A DNA stretch of 64,000 nucleotides from NCBI RefSeq assembly GCF_002251365.1, contig NZ_NPJH01000079.1, positions 1 through 64,000 of the forward strand. Direction: 5' to 3'. Position 1 is the first letter of the stretch; each line of letters opens with the position of its first letter. This stretch comes from Prevotella sp. P3-122 (GTDB lineage Bacteria > Bacteroidota > Bacteroidia > Bacteroidales > Bacteroidaceae). Both the position numbers and the translations under genes were made by a program. The notes under the pieces are model-generated. The model saw only the letters and a program-made list of their open reading frames with translations. It searched no databases and had not been told where the DNA came from. Below, piece by piece: positions 17,105 to 26,502 of this stretch.

Positions 17105-18040
17105 ATGACAAACGACACACAAACCAGCACACCCACACGGAGCATATTCCAGCGCCCCGTGTGGGTTGCTGTATTCGCCATTACGGCAGCCATGGTATGG
17201 GGATGGGCTTATCCTCTGATAAAACTCGGATTTAGGGAATTCGGCATCACGCCAGACATGACGGGGAGCAAGATGCTGTTTGCCGGCATACGCTTCTGCC
17301 TGTCAGGACTCATCATCCTCGCCGTAGCAAAAGCCATACACCGGCCATTCGCCCTTGGCAAGACTTCCGATAGCTGGTACGTACTCTTATTCTCGCTCCT
17401 CAACACCACCCTACACTACGCATTCTTCTATTTCGGCCTGTCACACTCTGAGGGAGCAAGGGCTGCCATACTCAACTCCATGAGCGTGTTCACCGTAGTT
17501 GTGCTGGCATGCATGTTCTTCAAGAGCGACCGCATGACCACACGCAAGATTACAGGCTGTGTTATTGGAATACTCGGAGTGCTGGCACTGAACCTCGGAG
17601 GCAAGGAAAGCGGGCATTTCACATGGCTTGGCGACGGCATGATAATACTCAACGCCCTATGCTCTGCCTTTGCATCGCTGATGACCAGAGGGCTTGGCAA
17701 GCGCGTTGACGTATTCGTAGGCACAGGCTACAGCCTTGCGGCAGGCGGTGCCCTGCTCATAATTCCAGGGCTGGCCATGGGCAGCACCCTACCCCACGTG
17801 TCACTCTGGGGAATTGTCATTCTCGCCCTGCTCATAGCCATATCCACGATAGGCTTCACACTCTACAACAAGCTGCTGACATGCAACCCCGTAGGCAAAG
17901 TCGCTATCTACAACTCGCTCATACCGGTAATAGGAGCCGTCAGCTCATGTCTGTGCCTTGGAGAGACCTTCTACTGGAAGTATGCCATAGCAGGGGCGTT
18001 GGCCACAACGGGAATATATATCATCAATAAAGGAAAATAA
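17105..18040 (+). CDS. EamA-family (DMT) transporter
   Basis: This 311-residue inner-membrane protein has about ten hydrophobic helices in two five-helix EamA repeats (second repeat from about residue 165, with the domain core TLYNKLLTCNPVGKVAIYN and AVSSCLCLGETF). The short N-terminal arm is hydrophilic. Members export amino acids or other metabolites, or import unknown ones; the substrate cannot be told here. Confidence 0.85.
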   Translation: MTNDTQTSTPTRSIFQRPVWVAVFAITAAMVWGWAYPLIKLGFREFGITPDMTGSKMLFAGIRFCLSGLIILAVAKAIHRPFALGKTSDSWYVLLFSLLNTTLHYAFFYFGLSHSEGARAAILNSMSVFTVVVLACMFFKSDRMTTRKITGCVIGILGVLALNLGGKESGHFTWLGDGMIILNALCSAFASLMTRGLGKRVDVFVGTGYSLAAGGALLIIPGLAMGSTLPHVSLWGIVILALLIAISTIGFTLYNKLLTCNPVGKVAIYNSLIPVIGAVSSCLCLGETFYWKYAIAGALATTGIYIINKGK

Positions 18041-18074
18041 CAGCTATTATGTAGGCTATCCCGATATTTTTTCT

Positions 18075-18082
18075 TACTTTTG
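18075..18082 (+). promoter_or_regulatory. -7 box of the aguA promoter
   Basis: TACTTTTG lies 26 bp before the aguA start codon. No clear TTG at the -33 position. Confidence 0.6.
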
Positions 18083-18108
18083 CACCTATACCACACCAAC
18101 AAAGCCAC

Positions 18109-19146
18109 ATGAACACCAACTACTTGCTTCCCGCCGAGTGGGAACGACAGAGCGGAGTGCTGCTTACATGGCCTCACGCCAATACTGACTGGAAACCCTA
18201 TCTCAAGGACATAACGACAATGTTCGTAGACATGGCAAGGGCCATCGCAGACAGAGAGAGATTGCTCATCGCCACGCCCGAGACAGACATGGTGGACACG
18301 CTGCTCCACGCAGCCCTATCTCCGCAGGCCATGGCCAACGTCAGGATTGTGGAGTGCGACTCCAATGACACTTGGGCACGCGACCATGCCCCAATTACTC
18401 TCACCGCTACCGACGGTCAAAACCTGATGCTCGACTTCCAATTCAACGGATGGGGCAGAAAGTTCGGTGCAGAGAAGGATAATGCAATAGGACGAAACCT
18501 CCACGCGGCAAACGCCCTGCATGCGCCAATGGAGAACCATCTGAACTTCGTGCTGGAAGGAGGCGCCATAGAGAGCGACGGACAAGGAACCATAATGACA
18601 ACATCACAATGCCTTCTGGCTCCTAACCGTAATCAGCCACTCGACAGGCAGGAAATAGAACTTGAGCTAAAACGCAGACTAAGGGCACAGAGGGTGATAT
18701 GGCTCGACCATGGCAACCTCGAAGGCGACGATACCGACGGACATATTGACACCATAGTAAGGATGGCACCCGACAACACATTATTATATATGGGCTGCGA
18801 TGATACCAACGACAGCCAATACGATGACCTGAAAGCACTCGAGCAGCAGCTGAAGGAGCTGAGAACATCCGACGGCAAGCCATACCAGCTGCTGGCACTA
18901 CCATCGCCCACGCCAATCTATGACGATGGCGAGCGGTTGCCTGCCACATACGCCAACTTCCTCGTCATCAACGGAGCTGTCCTGATGCCTACATACCGTC
19001 AGCCAGAGAACGATGCCAAGGCAAAAGGCATCATAGCACAAGCTTTCCCTGGCAGGCAGATTGTCGCCATCGACGCCTGCACAGCCATCAGGCAGCATGG
19101 CTCCATACATTGCCTGACAATGCAGTTCCCTGAAGGCGTTTTATAA
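18109..19146 (+). CDS. aguA: Agmatine deiminase
   Basis: AguA turns agmatine into N-carbamoylputrescine and ammonia. At 345 residues it has the family length. Catalytic elements of the guanidine-modifying fold are present: WARDHAPI near residue 90, EGGAIESDGQG near residue 150, HIDTIVRM near residue 205 and the catalytic Cys in SIHCLTMQ near residue 336. aguB follows 30 bp later, completing the route to putrescine. Agmatine is made by arginine decarboxylase, not found in this window. Confidence 0.95.
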   Translation: MNTNYLLPAEWERQSGVLLTWPHANTDWKPYLKDITTMFVDMARAIADRERLLIATPETDMVDTLLHAALSPQAMANVRIVECDSNDTWARDHAPITLTATDGQNLMLDFQFNGWGRKFGAEKDNAIGRNLHAANALHAPMENHLNFVLEGGAIESDGQGTIMTTSQCLLAPNRNQPLDRQEIELELKRRLRAQRVIWLDHGNLEGDDTDGHIDTIVRMAPDNTLLYMGCDDTNDSQYDDLKALEQQLKELRTSDGKPYQLLALPSPTPIYDDGERLPATYANFLVINGAVLMPTYRQPENDAKAKGIIAQAFPGRQIVAIDACTAIRQHGSIHCLTMQFPEGVL

Positions 19147-19176
19147 AACAAATAATAACTATAATAGAAAACGGAA

Positions 19177-20067
19177 ATGAGAGAAATACGCATAGGACTG
19201 CTACAGCAGCACAATACCGCAGAACAGAGGGACAACATGCTAAGGCTTGCCGAAGGCATTGCAGACCTCGCAGGCAGAGGGGCGCAGCTCATCGTGCTGC
19301 AGGAACTGCACAACGGACTCTACTTCTGCCAAACGGAGAACGTTGACCTCTTCAATCTTGCCGAGCCGATACCCGGCCCGTCCACAGAGTTCTATGGAGA
19401 GCTGGCACGCCAGTTCGGGGTAGTAATAGTAACATCACTCTTCGAGAGAAGAGCACCGGGACTATACCACAACACGGCTGTGGTGATAGAGAAAGACGGC
19501 AGCATAGCCGGGAAATACCGCAAGATGCACATACCTGACGACCCCGCATACTACGAGAAATTCTATTTCACACCCGGTGACCTTGGCTTCAAGCCCATCG
19601 ATACCAGCGTAGGCCGTCTTGGAGTTCTCGTCTGCTGGGACCAGTGGTATCCGGAGGCTGCACGCATCATGGCTCTGCAGGGAGCAGAAATCCTCATATA
19701 CCCCACGGCAATAGGCTACGAGAGCAGCGACACGGCAGACGAACAGCAACGGCAGCGCGAAGCATGGACTACCGTGCAGCGCGGGCATGCCGTAGCCAAT
19801 GGACTGCCCGTAGTCTCTGTAAACCGCGTAGGCCATGAGCCTGACCCCAGCGGACAGACCAACGGCATCACGTTCTGGGGCAGCAGCATGGTTGTAGGTC
19901 CACAGGGAGAACTCCACTACCGTGCCTCCGACAACGAGGAAGAGAGTATTGTCGTTGACATAGACCTTGACCACAGCGAGCACGTCAGAAGATGGTGGCC
20001 ATTCCTGCGCGACCGCCGCATCGACAGCTATGACGACATACTGAAAAGGTTTGCATACAGAGAATAA
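19177..20067 (+). CDS. aguB: N-carbamoylputrescine amidase
   Basis: This 296-residue nitrilase-superfamily hydrolase converts N-carbamoylputrescine to putrescine, CO2 and ammonia. The Glu-Lys-Cys triad is visible: Glu in VLQELHNGLYF near residue 43, Lys in GKYRKMHIPDD near residue 112 and Cys in VLVCWDQWYPEAAR near residue 149. The start MREIRIGLLQQ is normal for the family. It is the second gene of the aguAB operon; a palindromic array follows 53 bp after the stop. Confidence 0.95.
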   Translation: MREIRIGLLQQHNTAEQRDNMLRLAEGIADLAGRGAQLIVLQELHNGLYFCQTENVDLFNLAEPIPGPSTEFYGELARQFGVVIVTSLFERRAPGLYHNTAVVIEKDGSIAGKYRKMHIPDDPAYYEKFYFTPGDLGFKPIDTSVGRLGVLVCWDQWYPEAARIMALQGAEILIYPTAIGYESSDTADEQQRQREAWTTVQRGHAVANGLPVVSVNRVGHEPDPSGQTNGITFWGSSMVVGPQGELHYRASDNEEESIVVDIDLDHSEHVRRWWPFLRDRRIDSYDDILKRFAYRE

Positions 20068-20119
20068 TATTATGTGGGATGCTTATATCCCACCAGCAAA
20101 AATGATTTAGCCTTCTCAG

Positions 20120-20185
20120 ACGCAATGCATTGCATCGCGCCACGCAATGCATTGCAACCCCCAACGCAATGCATTGCATCCGCTC
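20120..20185. repeat. Three 22-bp units, each with the palindrome GCAATGCATTGC
   Basis: The 12-bp perfect palindrome GCAATGCATTGC occurs at 20122, 20144 and 20166, exactly 22 bp apart, each preceded by AC. The linkers between copies differ. It sits between the convergent aguB and efflux genes. Copies this regular suggest a protein-binding array or a mobile palindromic repeat. Not a CRISPR: no spacers of fixed length between identical long repeats. Confidence 0.9.
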
Positions 20186-20248
20186 CTGCAAGCGTTTGCG
20201 GTGAAAAGGCGCCTTCATTTAGGAATCCCTTCCCATTGTTTTTCCCAC

Positions 20249-21334
20249 TCAAGAATGGTTTTTCCTGTAACTACTTACAGCCAAAATCCCCATAGTTGCG
20301 GCAATAATAAAGAGAGCGAGAAGCTGATGGGCAACACTGAGGAAACCGCCACCACGTACGAACACAGTACGTATGGCATCAACGAAGTAGTGCATAGGAT
20401 TTATGTATGTGGTGAGATAAGCAACATATGGCATGGAACGCACAGGAGTAAAGAGCCCGCTGAGCAGGAGCATACATACCACAAAGAACCACATTACGAA
20501 GACCGCCTGCTGCATGGTATCGCTATAATTGGAGATGACAAGTCCGAAACTGCTCCAGAAGAGGGCCAACAGCATAGCCAAGGCAAAGACAAGCCATAAA
20601 GGTCCCTGACAAGTAATGCCATAGATCGCCCACGAGAGCACCAGGCAGACAACAATGACGAAGAGTGCTATCAGCCAATATGGGACAAGCTTGGCAAGAA
20701 TGAATATCCATTTGGGCACAGGTGTGACATTAATCTGCTCTATTGTGCCAGTCTCTTTCTCACCGACAATATTCAGCGTGGGCAGAAACCCACACATAAG
20801 CATCATTACGATGGCAAAGAGAGCTGGTATCATAAACACCTTGTAATTGAGATTCTTATTGTAAAGGAACAGAGTTGAGACCTTCGACTGCATGGCCGTT
20901 ACCGTGGGGCTGACATGTGCCATAACTATCTGCGAGAGATATGTGCCTCCCATAGAGCCCTTAGTTCCATTGACAGCATTGGCGGCTATGAGAACCCTTG
21001 GGGACCGTCTCTGGGTGATGTCACGGCTATAGTTCTGAGGAATGACCAGCACCACATCGGCGTCCATCTTCTCGATATCCTTCAGAGCCGCATTATACGT
21101 GGGTTTCTGACCGTTGAAGACGAAATAGTTGCTTGCCTCAATGCTCTGTACAAGCTGACGGGACAATGTGGAGCGGTCGTTATCTACTACATCCACCCGT
21201 ACATTCTTAACCTCCTGAGTCATCACCCACGGCATCACGCACATCATCATAATCGGGAAAATGATGATGAGACGTGGCAGGAACGCATTACGGCGTATTT
21301 GTAGGAACTCCTTTTGTATGAGATATTTCAGCAT
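20249..21334 (-). CDS. ABC-2 type efflux permease (distal copy)
   Basis: This 361-residue permease has one N-terminal membrane helix, a large periplasmic loop (about 45-165) and a cluster of five helices at the end (FMIPALFAIVMMLMCGFLPTL near residue 170). This is the YhhJ/YbhR layout of MacB-unlike ABC-2 exporters. Segment NIVGEKETGTIEQINVTP is a family hallmark. It overlaps its paralogue by 7 nt, and the two likely form a heterodimer with the fused ATPase. Confidence 0.9.
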   Translation of the reverse strand: MLKYLIQKEFLQIRRNAFLPRLIIIFPIMMMCVMPWVMTQEVKNVRVDVVDNDRSTLSRQLVQSIEASNYFVFNGQKPTYNAALKDIEKMDADVVLVIPQNYSRDITQRRSPRVLIAANAVNGTKGSMGGTYLSQIVMAHVSPTVTAMQSKVSTLFLYNKNLNYKVFMIPALFAIVMMLMCGFLPTLNIVGEKETGTIEQINVTPVPKWIFILAKLVPYWLIALFVIVVCLVLSWAIYGITCQGPLWLVFALAMLLALFWSSFGLVISNYSDTMQQAVFVMWFFVVCMLLLSGLFTPVRSMPYVAYLTTYINPMHYFVDAIRTVFVRGGGFLSVAHQLLALFIIAATMGILAVSSYRKNHS

Positions 21335-22443
21335 AATCTGTTCTTGAATTTTGCGAGTGCTACTAAGAGAAGGAATATTGCCATTGCCGAAAGAACAAAT
21401 ATCTCACCGACAACATCTCTAATATCCACTCCCATTATCATGAGTTTGCGCATTGCCTGAATATAATATCTCGGAGGTACCACGGCAGCAATCCATCTCA
21501 ACACCTCCGGCATAGATTCAACAGGGAATATCATGCCCGAGAGCATCACTATGGGTACCAGCAATACCATCGCCGAGAGCAGTAATGCCATTAGCTGTGT
21601 AGTCGCAATGTTTGAAATCAACAGTCCCAAGGATAATGCAAGTATGATGTATATAGTGGAGACAACGTATATCCACGCTATACTGCCTGCCAAGGGCACA
21701 TCAAGCACATAGCGCGCCATGAGAAGGATGGTGGTCAGTATACCAAATGCCAGAACGAGATACGGCACAACCTTGGCAATGATAATCATCAGTGGTCTGA
21801 CAGGCGACACCAGCAGTACTTCCATTGTTCCCCGCTCTTTTTCGCGGACTATAGAGATGGAGGTCATCATGGCACAGACAAGCATCAGCAGCATTCCAAG
21901 GATAGCGGGCACGAAATTGTAGGCAGAGCGCATAGAAGGGTTATACAGAAGCCTCACCCCCATGTCCCTCTCCAAGAGAGAAGGGAGCAAGTTACTTTCA
22001 AGCCCGTCAGTGGTGAGGATTTTTGTTGCGTAGTTCACCCACTGCCGTGCCATATTCGGGTCTGCGCCATCCACAATCAGCTGTATTCTCCTTCCCCCAC
22101 TGCCTACAAGCATATCATCTCCCCTGTCTTTTGGAGAGGAGCCGAATGTGAGGCATAAATCCGCCTTCTGGTTGCGTATGAGAAGTTCAGCGTCCTTGGG
22201 TGTATTTACAGTCTGCGTTACGGTGAAATATTCAGATTGCGAGAGCCTCTCCACAGCCCTTTGCGTCTGCAGATCCATTTGTGATGTCACTACCACTGTG
22301 CGCACATTCTTCACGTCGGTAGTAATGGCAAAGCCGAATATCAGCATCAATACCACAGGTATCCCGAAGAGTATGAGCGTCGTGCGTTTGTCACGCTGGA
22401 TATGCCGTATTTCCTTTATTACAAATGATACAAACTGTTTCAT
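21328..22443 (-). CDS. ABC-2 type efflux permease (proximal copy)
   Basis: This 371-residue permease has the same layout as the next gene: an N-terminal helix, a periplasmic domain and five C-terminal helices. SIVREKERGTMEVLLVSP is the ABC-2 hallmark. It overlaps the ATPase gene by 4 nt, a mark of translational coupling. Substrate unknown; relatives pump drugs, bile salts or lipids. Confidence 0.9.
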   Translation of the reverse strand: MKQFVSFVIKEIRHIQRDKRTTLILFGIPVVLMLIFGFAITTDVKNVRTVVVTSQMDLQTQRAVERLSQSEYFTVTQTVNTPKDAELLIRNQKADLCLTFGSSPKDRGDDMLVGSGGRRIQLIVDGADPNMARQWVNYATKILTTDGLESNLLPSLLERDMGVRLLYNPSMRSAYNFVPAILGMLLMLVCAMMTSISIVREKERGTMEVLLVSPVRPLMIIIAKVVPYLVLAFGILTTILLMARYVLDVPLAGSIAWIYVVSTIYIILALSLGLLISNIATTQLMALLLSAMVLLVPIVMLSGMIFPVESMPEVLRWIAAVVPPRYYIQAMRKLMIMGVDIRDVVGEIFVLSAMAIFLLLVALAKFKNRLC

Positions 22444-23903
22444 ACCTGTTCTCTCTTTGCCTTTCTTGCGAGATAAGTGAATACATGGTCCATATCGGGC
22501 TGGTTCAGATTGGCTTTCAGTTCTCCTGGGGTTCCCAATGCACTAATCTTGCCATCCACCATGATGCTTATTCGGTCGCAGTATTCAGCCTCATCCATAT
22601 AGTGGGTCGTTACAAATACTGTAATGCCCCGATTGGCGGCATCATATATCAGCTCCCAGAACTGTTGGCGTGTAGCAGGATCTACACCTCCGGTCGGTTC
22701 GTCGAGGAAGACAATGTCCGGCTCATGGAATATGGCAACAGAGAAGGCGAGTTTCTGCTTCCATCCAAGCGGCAACGAGCCAACCAGGTCGTTACGGTGC
22801 TCTGCAAAATGCAACCTTTCCAGAAAAATTTCTGTCTTGTGCGAGATATCATCGTCACGCATACCATATATTCCACCAAACAGACGGAAATTCTCAGCCA
22901 CCGTGAGGTCTTCATAAAGCGAGAACTTTTGGCTCATGTAGCCAATGTGTTTCTTTATCTCCTCATACTCCGTGCGGATGTCATACCCCGCCACCTTTCC
23001 ACTGCCACTCGTCGGCTGGTTTAGTCCAGTGAGAATGTGCATGGCGGTTGTCTTACCAGCACCGTTCGCACCAAGAAAACCAAATATCTCGCCACGGCGG
23101 ACACTGAAACTGATGTCATCAACGGCACGGAATGCACCGAAAGCCTTGACAAGATGCGACACATCTATGACATTCTCCTCTTGCCGCATATTCCCACGGT
23201 TATGGCGCTCTATTACAGGAGGAGTGAAAATACTGGCAAAGCGGTCAAGGATGACCTCCGGGGTATCAACACCCAGCAATCGTCCTTCTTTCAGAAATGC
23301 GACCCTCTCACACTGCCTCACCTCGTCAAGATATGGCGTGGCGGCAACGATGGTTATGCCACGCTCCTTGAGCATGGCAAGCATTTCCCAGAATTCCTTA
23401 CGACTTACGGGATCCACCCCTGTGGTAGGTTCGTCAAGGAACAGGACACTGGGCTGATGCACCAATGCGCACGACAATGCCAGTTTTTGCTTCATGCCGC
23501 CTGACAACGCCCCTGCCTTGCGGTCACGGAACCGCTCTATCTGACTGTATATCGCCTTAATGCTTTCGTAGCCCTCATCTATAGTTGTATTGAAAAGCGT
23601 TGCAAAGAACTGCAGGTTCTCTTCAACAGTCAGATCCTGGTATAGCGAGAAGCGTCCGGGCATGTAACCAACCCTCTGGCGTATCTTCCTCATCTGTCTC
23701 ACCACGTCTAAGCCATCCACGGCCGCCTCACCGGCATCGGGCAACAGAAGGGTGCAAAGTATGCGGAACAACGTTGTCTTGCCAGCTCCGTCTGGACCTA
23801 TAAGGCCGAACAACTCACCCTTGTCTACAGAGAATGACACATCGGAAAGCGCCATGACATTGCCGTAGGACTTGCTGATATTATTTACTGCAATCATATA
23901 CAA
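22440..23903 (-). CDS. Fused two-NBD ABC ATPase of an efflux pump
   Basis: This 487-residue cytoplasmic protein carries two complete ATP-binding domains. NBD1 (1-210) has GPDGAGKTT, LSGGMKQKL and VLFLDEP; NBD2 (about 245-480) has GANGAGKTT, SLPLGWKQKLAF and IVFLDEP. The second signature is atypical (LPLGWKQ in place of LSGGQ). The RbbA/YhiH-type layout without permease helices fits two separate permeases, encoded next to it. Start at 23903 or the third codon Met at 23897. It overlaps the membrane-fusion gene by 23 nt. Confidence 0.9.
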   Translation of the reverse strand: MYMIAVNNISKSYGNVMALSDVSFSVDKGELFGLIGPDGAGKTTLFRILCTLLLPDAGEAAVDGLDVVRQMRKIRQRVGYMPGRFSLYQDLTVEENLQFFATLFNTTIDEGYESIKAIYSQIERFRDRKAGALSGGMKQKLALSCALVHQPSVLFLDEPTTGVDPVSRKEFWEMLAMLKERGITIVAATPYLDEVRQCERVAFLKEGRLLGVDTPEVILDRFASIFTPPVIERHNRGNMRQEENVIDVSHLVKAFGAFRAVDDISFSVRRGEIFGFLGANGAGKTTAMHILTGLNQPTSGSGKVAGYDIRTEYEEIKKHIGYMSQKFSLYEDLTVAENFRLFGGIYGMRDDDISHKTEIFLERLHFAEHRNDLVGSLPLGWKQKLAFSVAIFHEPDIVFLDEPTGGVDPATRQQFWELIYDAANRGITVFVTTHYMDEAEYCDRISIMVDGKISALGTPGELKANLNQPDMDHVFTYLARKAKREQV

Positions 23904-24792
23904 CGAACTTCACTTCCCCATACATACCTATTTTCACATACCCATCGTTCTCTATTGCCACCTTCAGGGCATAGACAAGGTCAGCACGCTCATCATCGGT
24001 CAGTATTGTCTTGGGTGTAAACTCCGAGCGGTTTGATATCCACGTTACCTTTCCATGATACTCTTTCTTCTTCCCATCCCCATAATCAGCATAGACAATG
24101 GCATTCTGCCCAAGTTTTATATTCCGCAACTGTGTTGATGTGACATATGCACGAATAAACATGCCCTCAGTGTCAGCCATCTTGAACAGCGGTTTGCCTG
24201 TTGACACATACTCGCCACGCTCAACGTACTTCTCAAGCACTGTACCCTTTGCCGGTACCTTTATGTGGCACTTGCGCAACTGGTCACGCAACTGGTCTTC
24301 CTGCACGTATGCAGCATCCATCTGCCGCTGAAGCGAATTAGTCGTCACCGTCAGCGACGATATCTGCGCGTCAAGCTGGTGTTGCAGCACTTCTACCTGA
24401 CTGTTGGCATCATCAAGCATCTTGCTTGGAGCCGCTCCGTCTGCCACCAGCTCACTATATCTCTGCTGGTCTTGTTTGGCTTTTGCCAACTGCTGCCGTG
24501 TAGCAGCAATCTGCTTCCCAATCTCAGGTTTCTGACTCTGATAGACACTCTTTGCAGCCACAGCCTGCTTCAGTTTCAGCCAAAGTTGTGTGGTGTCAAT
24601 GAGTCCCACTTCCATTTCGGGTGCGACAATATCCCCTTCCTCCACATTGAGACGCACGAGGATTCCAGGCTGTTCAGCATATATTGTAGTCTCCGTAGCC
24701 TCAAACACACCCGTAGCGTCGTATTCTTTTTCCTTGTTACCGCAGGCGTTCAGCAACAGAACGATTCCTGCCAGAGCCAATATCTTTTTCAT
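23881..24792 (-). CDS. HlyD-family periplasmic adaptor lipoprotein
   Basis: This 303-residue membrane-fusion protein links the inner-membrane pump to TolC. The lipobox LLLNACGN ends its signal peptide near residue 17. A biotinyl-lipoyl domain follows, then a coiled-coil hairpin (about 80-165, QLAKAKQDQQRYSELVADG), a second lipoyl half (KVPAKGTVLEKYVERGEYV), and a beta-barrel domain. It lies 6 bp after the TolC-like gene in the same operon. Confidence 0.9.
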   Translation of the reverse strand: MKKILALAGIVLLLNACGNKEKEYDATGVFEATETTIYAEQPGILVRLNVEEGDIVAPEMEVGLIDTTQLWLKLKQAVAAKSVYQSQKPEIGKQIAATRQQLAKAKQDQQRYSELVADGAAPSKMLDDANSQVEVLQHQLDAQISSLTVTTNSLQRQMDAAYVQEDQLRDQLRKCHIKVPAKGTVLEKYVERGEYVSTGKPLFKMADTEGMFIRAYVTSTQLRNIKLGQNAIVYADYGDGKKKEYHGKVTWISNRSEFTPKTILTDDERADLVYALKVAIENDGYVKIGMYGEVKFVVYDCSK

Positions 24793-24798
24793 GTTCCG

Positions 24799-26067
24799 TT
24801 ATTGATTAGTAGTAAACTTCAAGTCATAGATTTCTTTCAGCATTTCAATTTCGTGCATGGTCTGCTGGACGCGTGCCCTATTCTCGTTGTTTATTTCCTT
24901 CAAAAGGTCATTCACGTCGATAATACCATGAGAGAGCTTCGACTCAGCAGCCTTGCGTACCGAGGAACGTAGTGCTATTATCTCATCGTCTTCCTCCATC
25001 AGCTTCCGGTAACGGCTGATATTCTCGCTCTGCTGTATCTGCTCCAGCCGGTTGTCAAAAACAAAACGCTCGCGGCTCACTTCTGCGTTTTCTCTTTGCA
25101 TCTGTATCTTCGCCTTGTCATTCTTGCGTGTATACAGTGCCCCGATGTTCCACGATATCCTTGCGCCTATCATGCCGTTCCATGAGAACTTGCGGCTCAT
25201 CATGTCATCAAACAGGTTATACCCCGGATAGCCATAATAGCCTTGGGCAAAAACACCCAGCCGTGGCATCAAGGCTGCATCAAGTGCCTTTTCCTGAGTG
25301 TCCGCCAGTCGCAACTGTGCGTCAATGGCCAGCAACTCGGGACGATTGTTGACAAAAGGCTCCGTCTGCTCTGGGATTGCCGGCTTTACTGCTTCTCTCA
25401 TATCAATGCCACAGAATGTTGACAGCATCCTGACAAGAGCTGTCCGTTGCGATTTCAGGCTTGTCAGCTGCTGTAGGACGGTAAGACGTTCTGCCCGGAC
25501 GTTCTGATAGTCGCTCTCTGCTGCCGTTCCACTCTTTAGCATAGAGGCAAGCTTCTTCTCGTTGCCTTCAAGAACATGCTGTAAATCCTCATTCAACTTT
25601 ATCTGCTCATCTACAAGAAGGAGCGAGAAATACATCTCGTTCACACGCTTGCGTACATTATATATATTGACCCTATTCTGGGCCGATTGCAACTCACCCT
25701 GACGGCGTGCTACTTCCTGCCGTCTCTTTATGTCTCCTCCGTCATACACGGTCTGTTGCACGTCTATGCCCACCCGGTATTGTTCCTTCTTCATTCCTTC
25801 CATGCTGATGTCCATCTGCCTATATAGCTCCACCATCTCGTCAGGGAATGCCGTAACGTCACTTTGCAGCGTAGCCTGAGCTGTGGCAGACACTTGCGGA
25901 AGCCATCTCTTTCGGATGTTCGACACCGTCAGCTCCATAGTCTTTTCTATCAGCCCATAATGCCTTATTAGCGGATAGTTAGCCTCCGCTGCCAGCTGGC
26001 ATTCTTCCAGTGTCTGGCCCACGGCAAGCATGGGCAGCATGAAGAGTAGAGAAAACAAGTATTTCAT
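24799..26067 (-). CDS. TolC-family outer-membrane factor
   Basis: This 422-residue outer-membrane channel opens the efflux operon. A signal peptide (MKYLFSLLFMLPMLAVG) is followed by two TolC-type repeats with long helices (SLKSQRTALVRML, RERFVFDNRLEQIQQSENI) and short beta strands. I chose ATG at 26067; the upstream extension of 17 codons has no signal character. It heads the five-gene operon: outer membrane factor, adaptor, fused ATPase and two permeases. A -7 box lies at 26092-26099. Confidence 0.9.
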   Translation of the reverse strand: MKYLFSLLFMLPMLAVGQTLEECQLAAEANYPLIRHYGLIEKTMELTVSNIRKRWLPQVSATAQATLQSDVTAFPDEMVELYRQMDISMEGMKKEQYRVGIDVQQTVYDGGDIKRRQEVARRQGELQSAQNRVNIYNVRKRVNEMYFSLLLVDEQIKLNEDLQHVLEGNEKKLASMLKSGTAAESDYQNVRAERLTVLQQLTSLKSQRTALVRMLSTFCGIDMREAVKPAIPEQTEPFVNNRPELLAIDAQLRLADTQEKALDAALMPRLGVFAQGYYGYPGYNLFDDMMSRKFSWNGMIGARISWNIGALYTRKNDKAKIQMQRENAEVSRERFVFDNRLEQIQQSENISRYRKLMEEDDEIIALRSSVRKAAESKLSHGIIDVNDLLKEINNENRARVQQTMHEIEMLKEIYDLKFTTNQ

Positions 26068-26091
26068 AATTGTGTTATTGTAACCTTTTTG

Positions 26092-26099
26092 CAAAGATA
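26092..26099 (-). promoter_or_regulatory. -7 box of the efflux operon promoter
   Basis: TATCTTTG on the minus strand, 25 bp before the TolC-family start. A TTG lies only 16 bp upstream (26116-26118), closer than usual. Confidence 0.55.
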
Positions 26100-26273
26100 G
26101 TGTTTTTCCATCATACAACCATTATCCATAGGATGAATAATATGCTCTTTTTGTTCGAATTTCAATATAGGTAGGGGCAATAAAGCAAATTGTTTCAGAT
26201 AATAATTGGGTCATCATACATTTGGAGTGATTACCACTTATTGTTGCAAGGCCATGGTATATTACTTTCATTG

Positions 26274-26344
26274 CTGATAAGGTTAATAACCTTGCGGCCG
26301 TAAGGTTATTAACCTTGCAGCCTTAAGGTTATTAACCTTATCAG
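26274..26344. repeat. Three 23-bp units, each with the palindrome AAGGTTAnTAACCTT
   Basis: Dyads of 15 bp start at 26279, 26302 and 26325, exactly 23 bp apart; the linkers are GCGGCCGT and GCAGCCTT. The first and last copies also form an outer inverted repeat (CTGATAAGGTTAATAACC and its complement), so the whole 71 bp could fold into one large hairpin. It lies about 205 bp upstream of the efflux operon. Confidence 0.9.
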
Positions 26345-26502
26345 TAGTGTTACCATATTCATTGACTATGACAGATATATTTGAATCACCTCAAGAATAG
26401 TATTCTATAAGACCTCACCCCACATTTCGGATGAGCAAAATAGTTCAGGCGTATAACAGGCGATACATCAGGAGAATACCACATGGTGATGAAGAAAACG
26501 GG

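Larger units (their letters stand above)
26068..26502. other. Intergenic region upstream of the efflux operon
   Basis: This 435-bp gap holds the efflux promoter and the palindromic array at 26274-26344. Otherwise AT-rich with no gene seen. No helix-turn-helix regulator gene is adjacent to the efflux operon. Confidence 0.6.

Noticed and set aside
20120..20185. CRISPR array
   Set aside because: Repeats are only 12-bp palindromes with 10-bp linkers, three copies, no cas genes and no spacers of CRISPR length.
26274..26344. CRISPR array or ordinary terminator
   Set aside because: The period is 23 bp with 8-bp linkers, and there is no T tract; a terminator would not need three palindromes.
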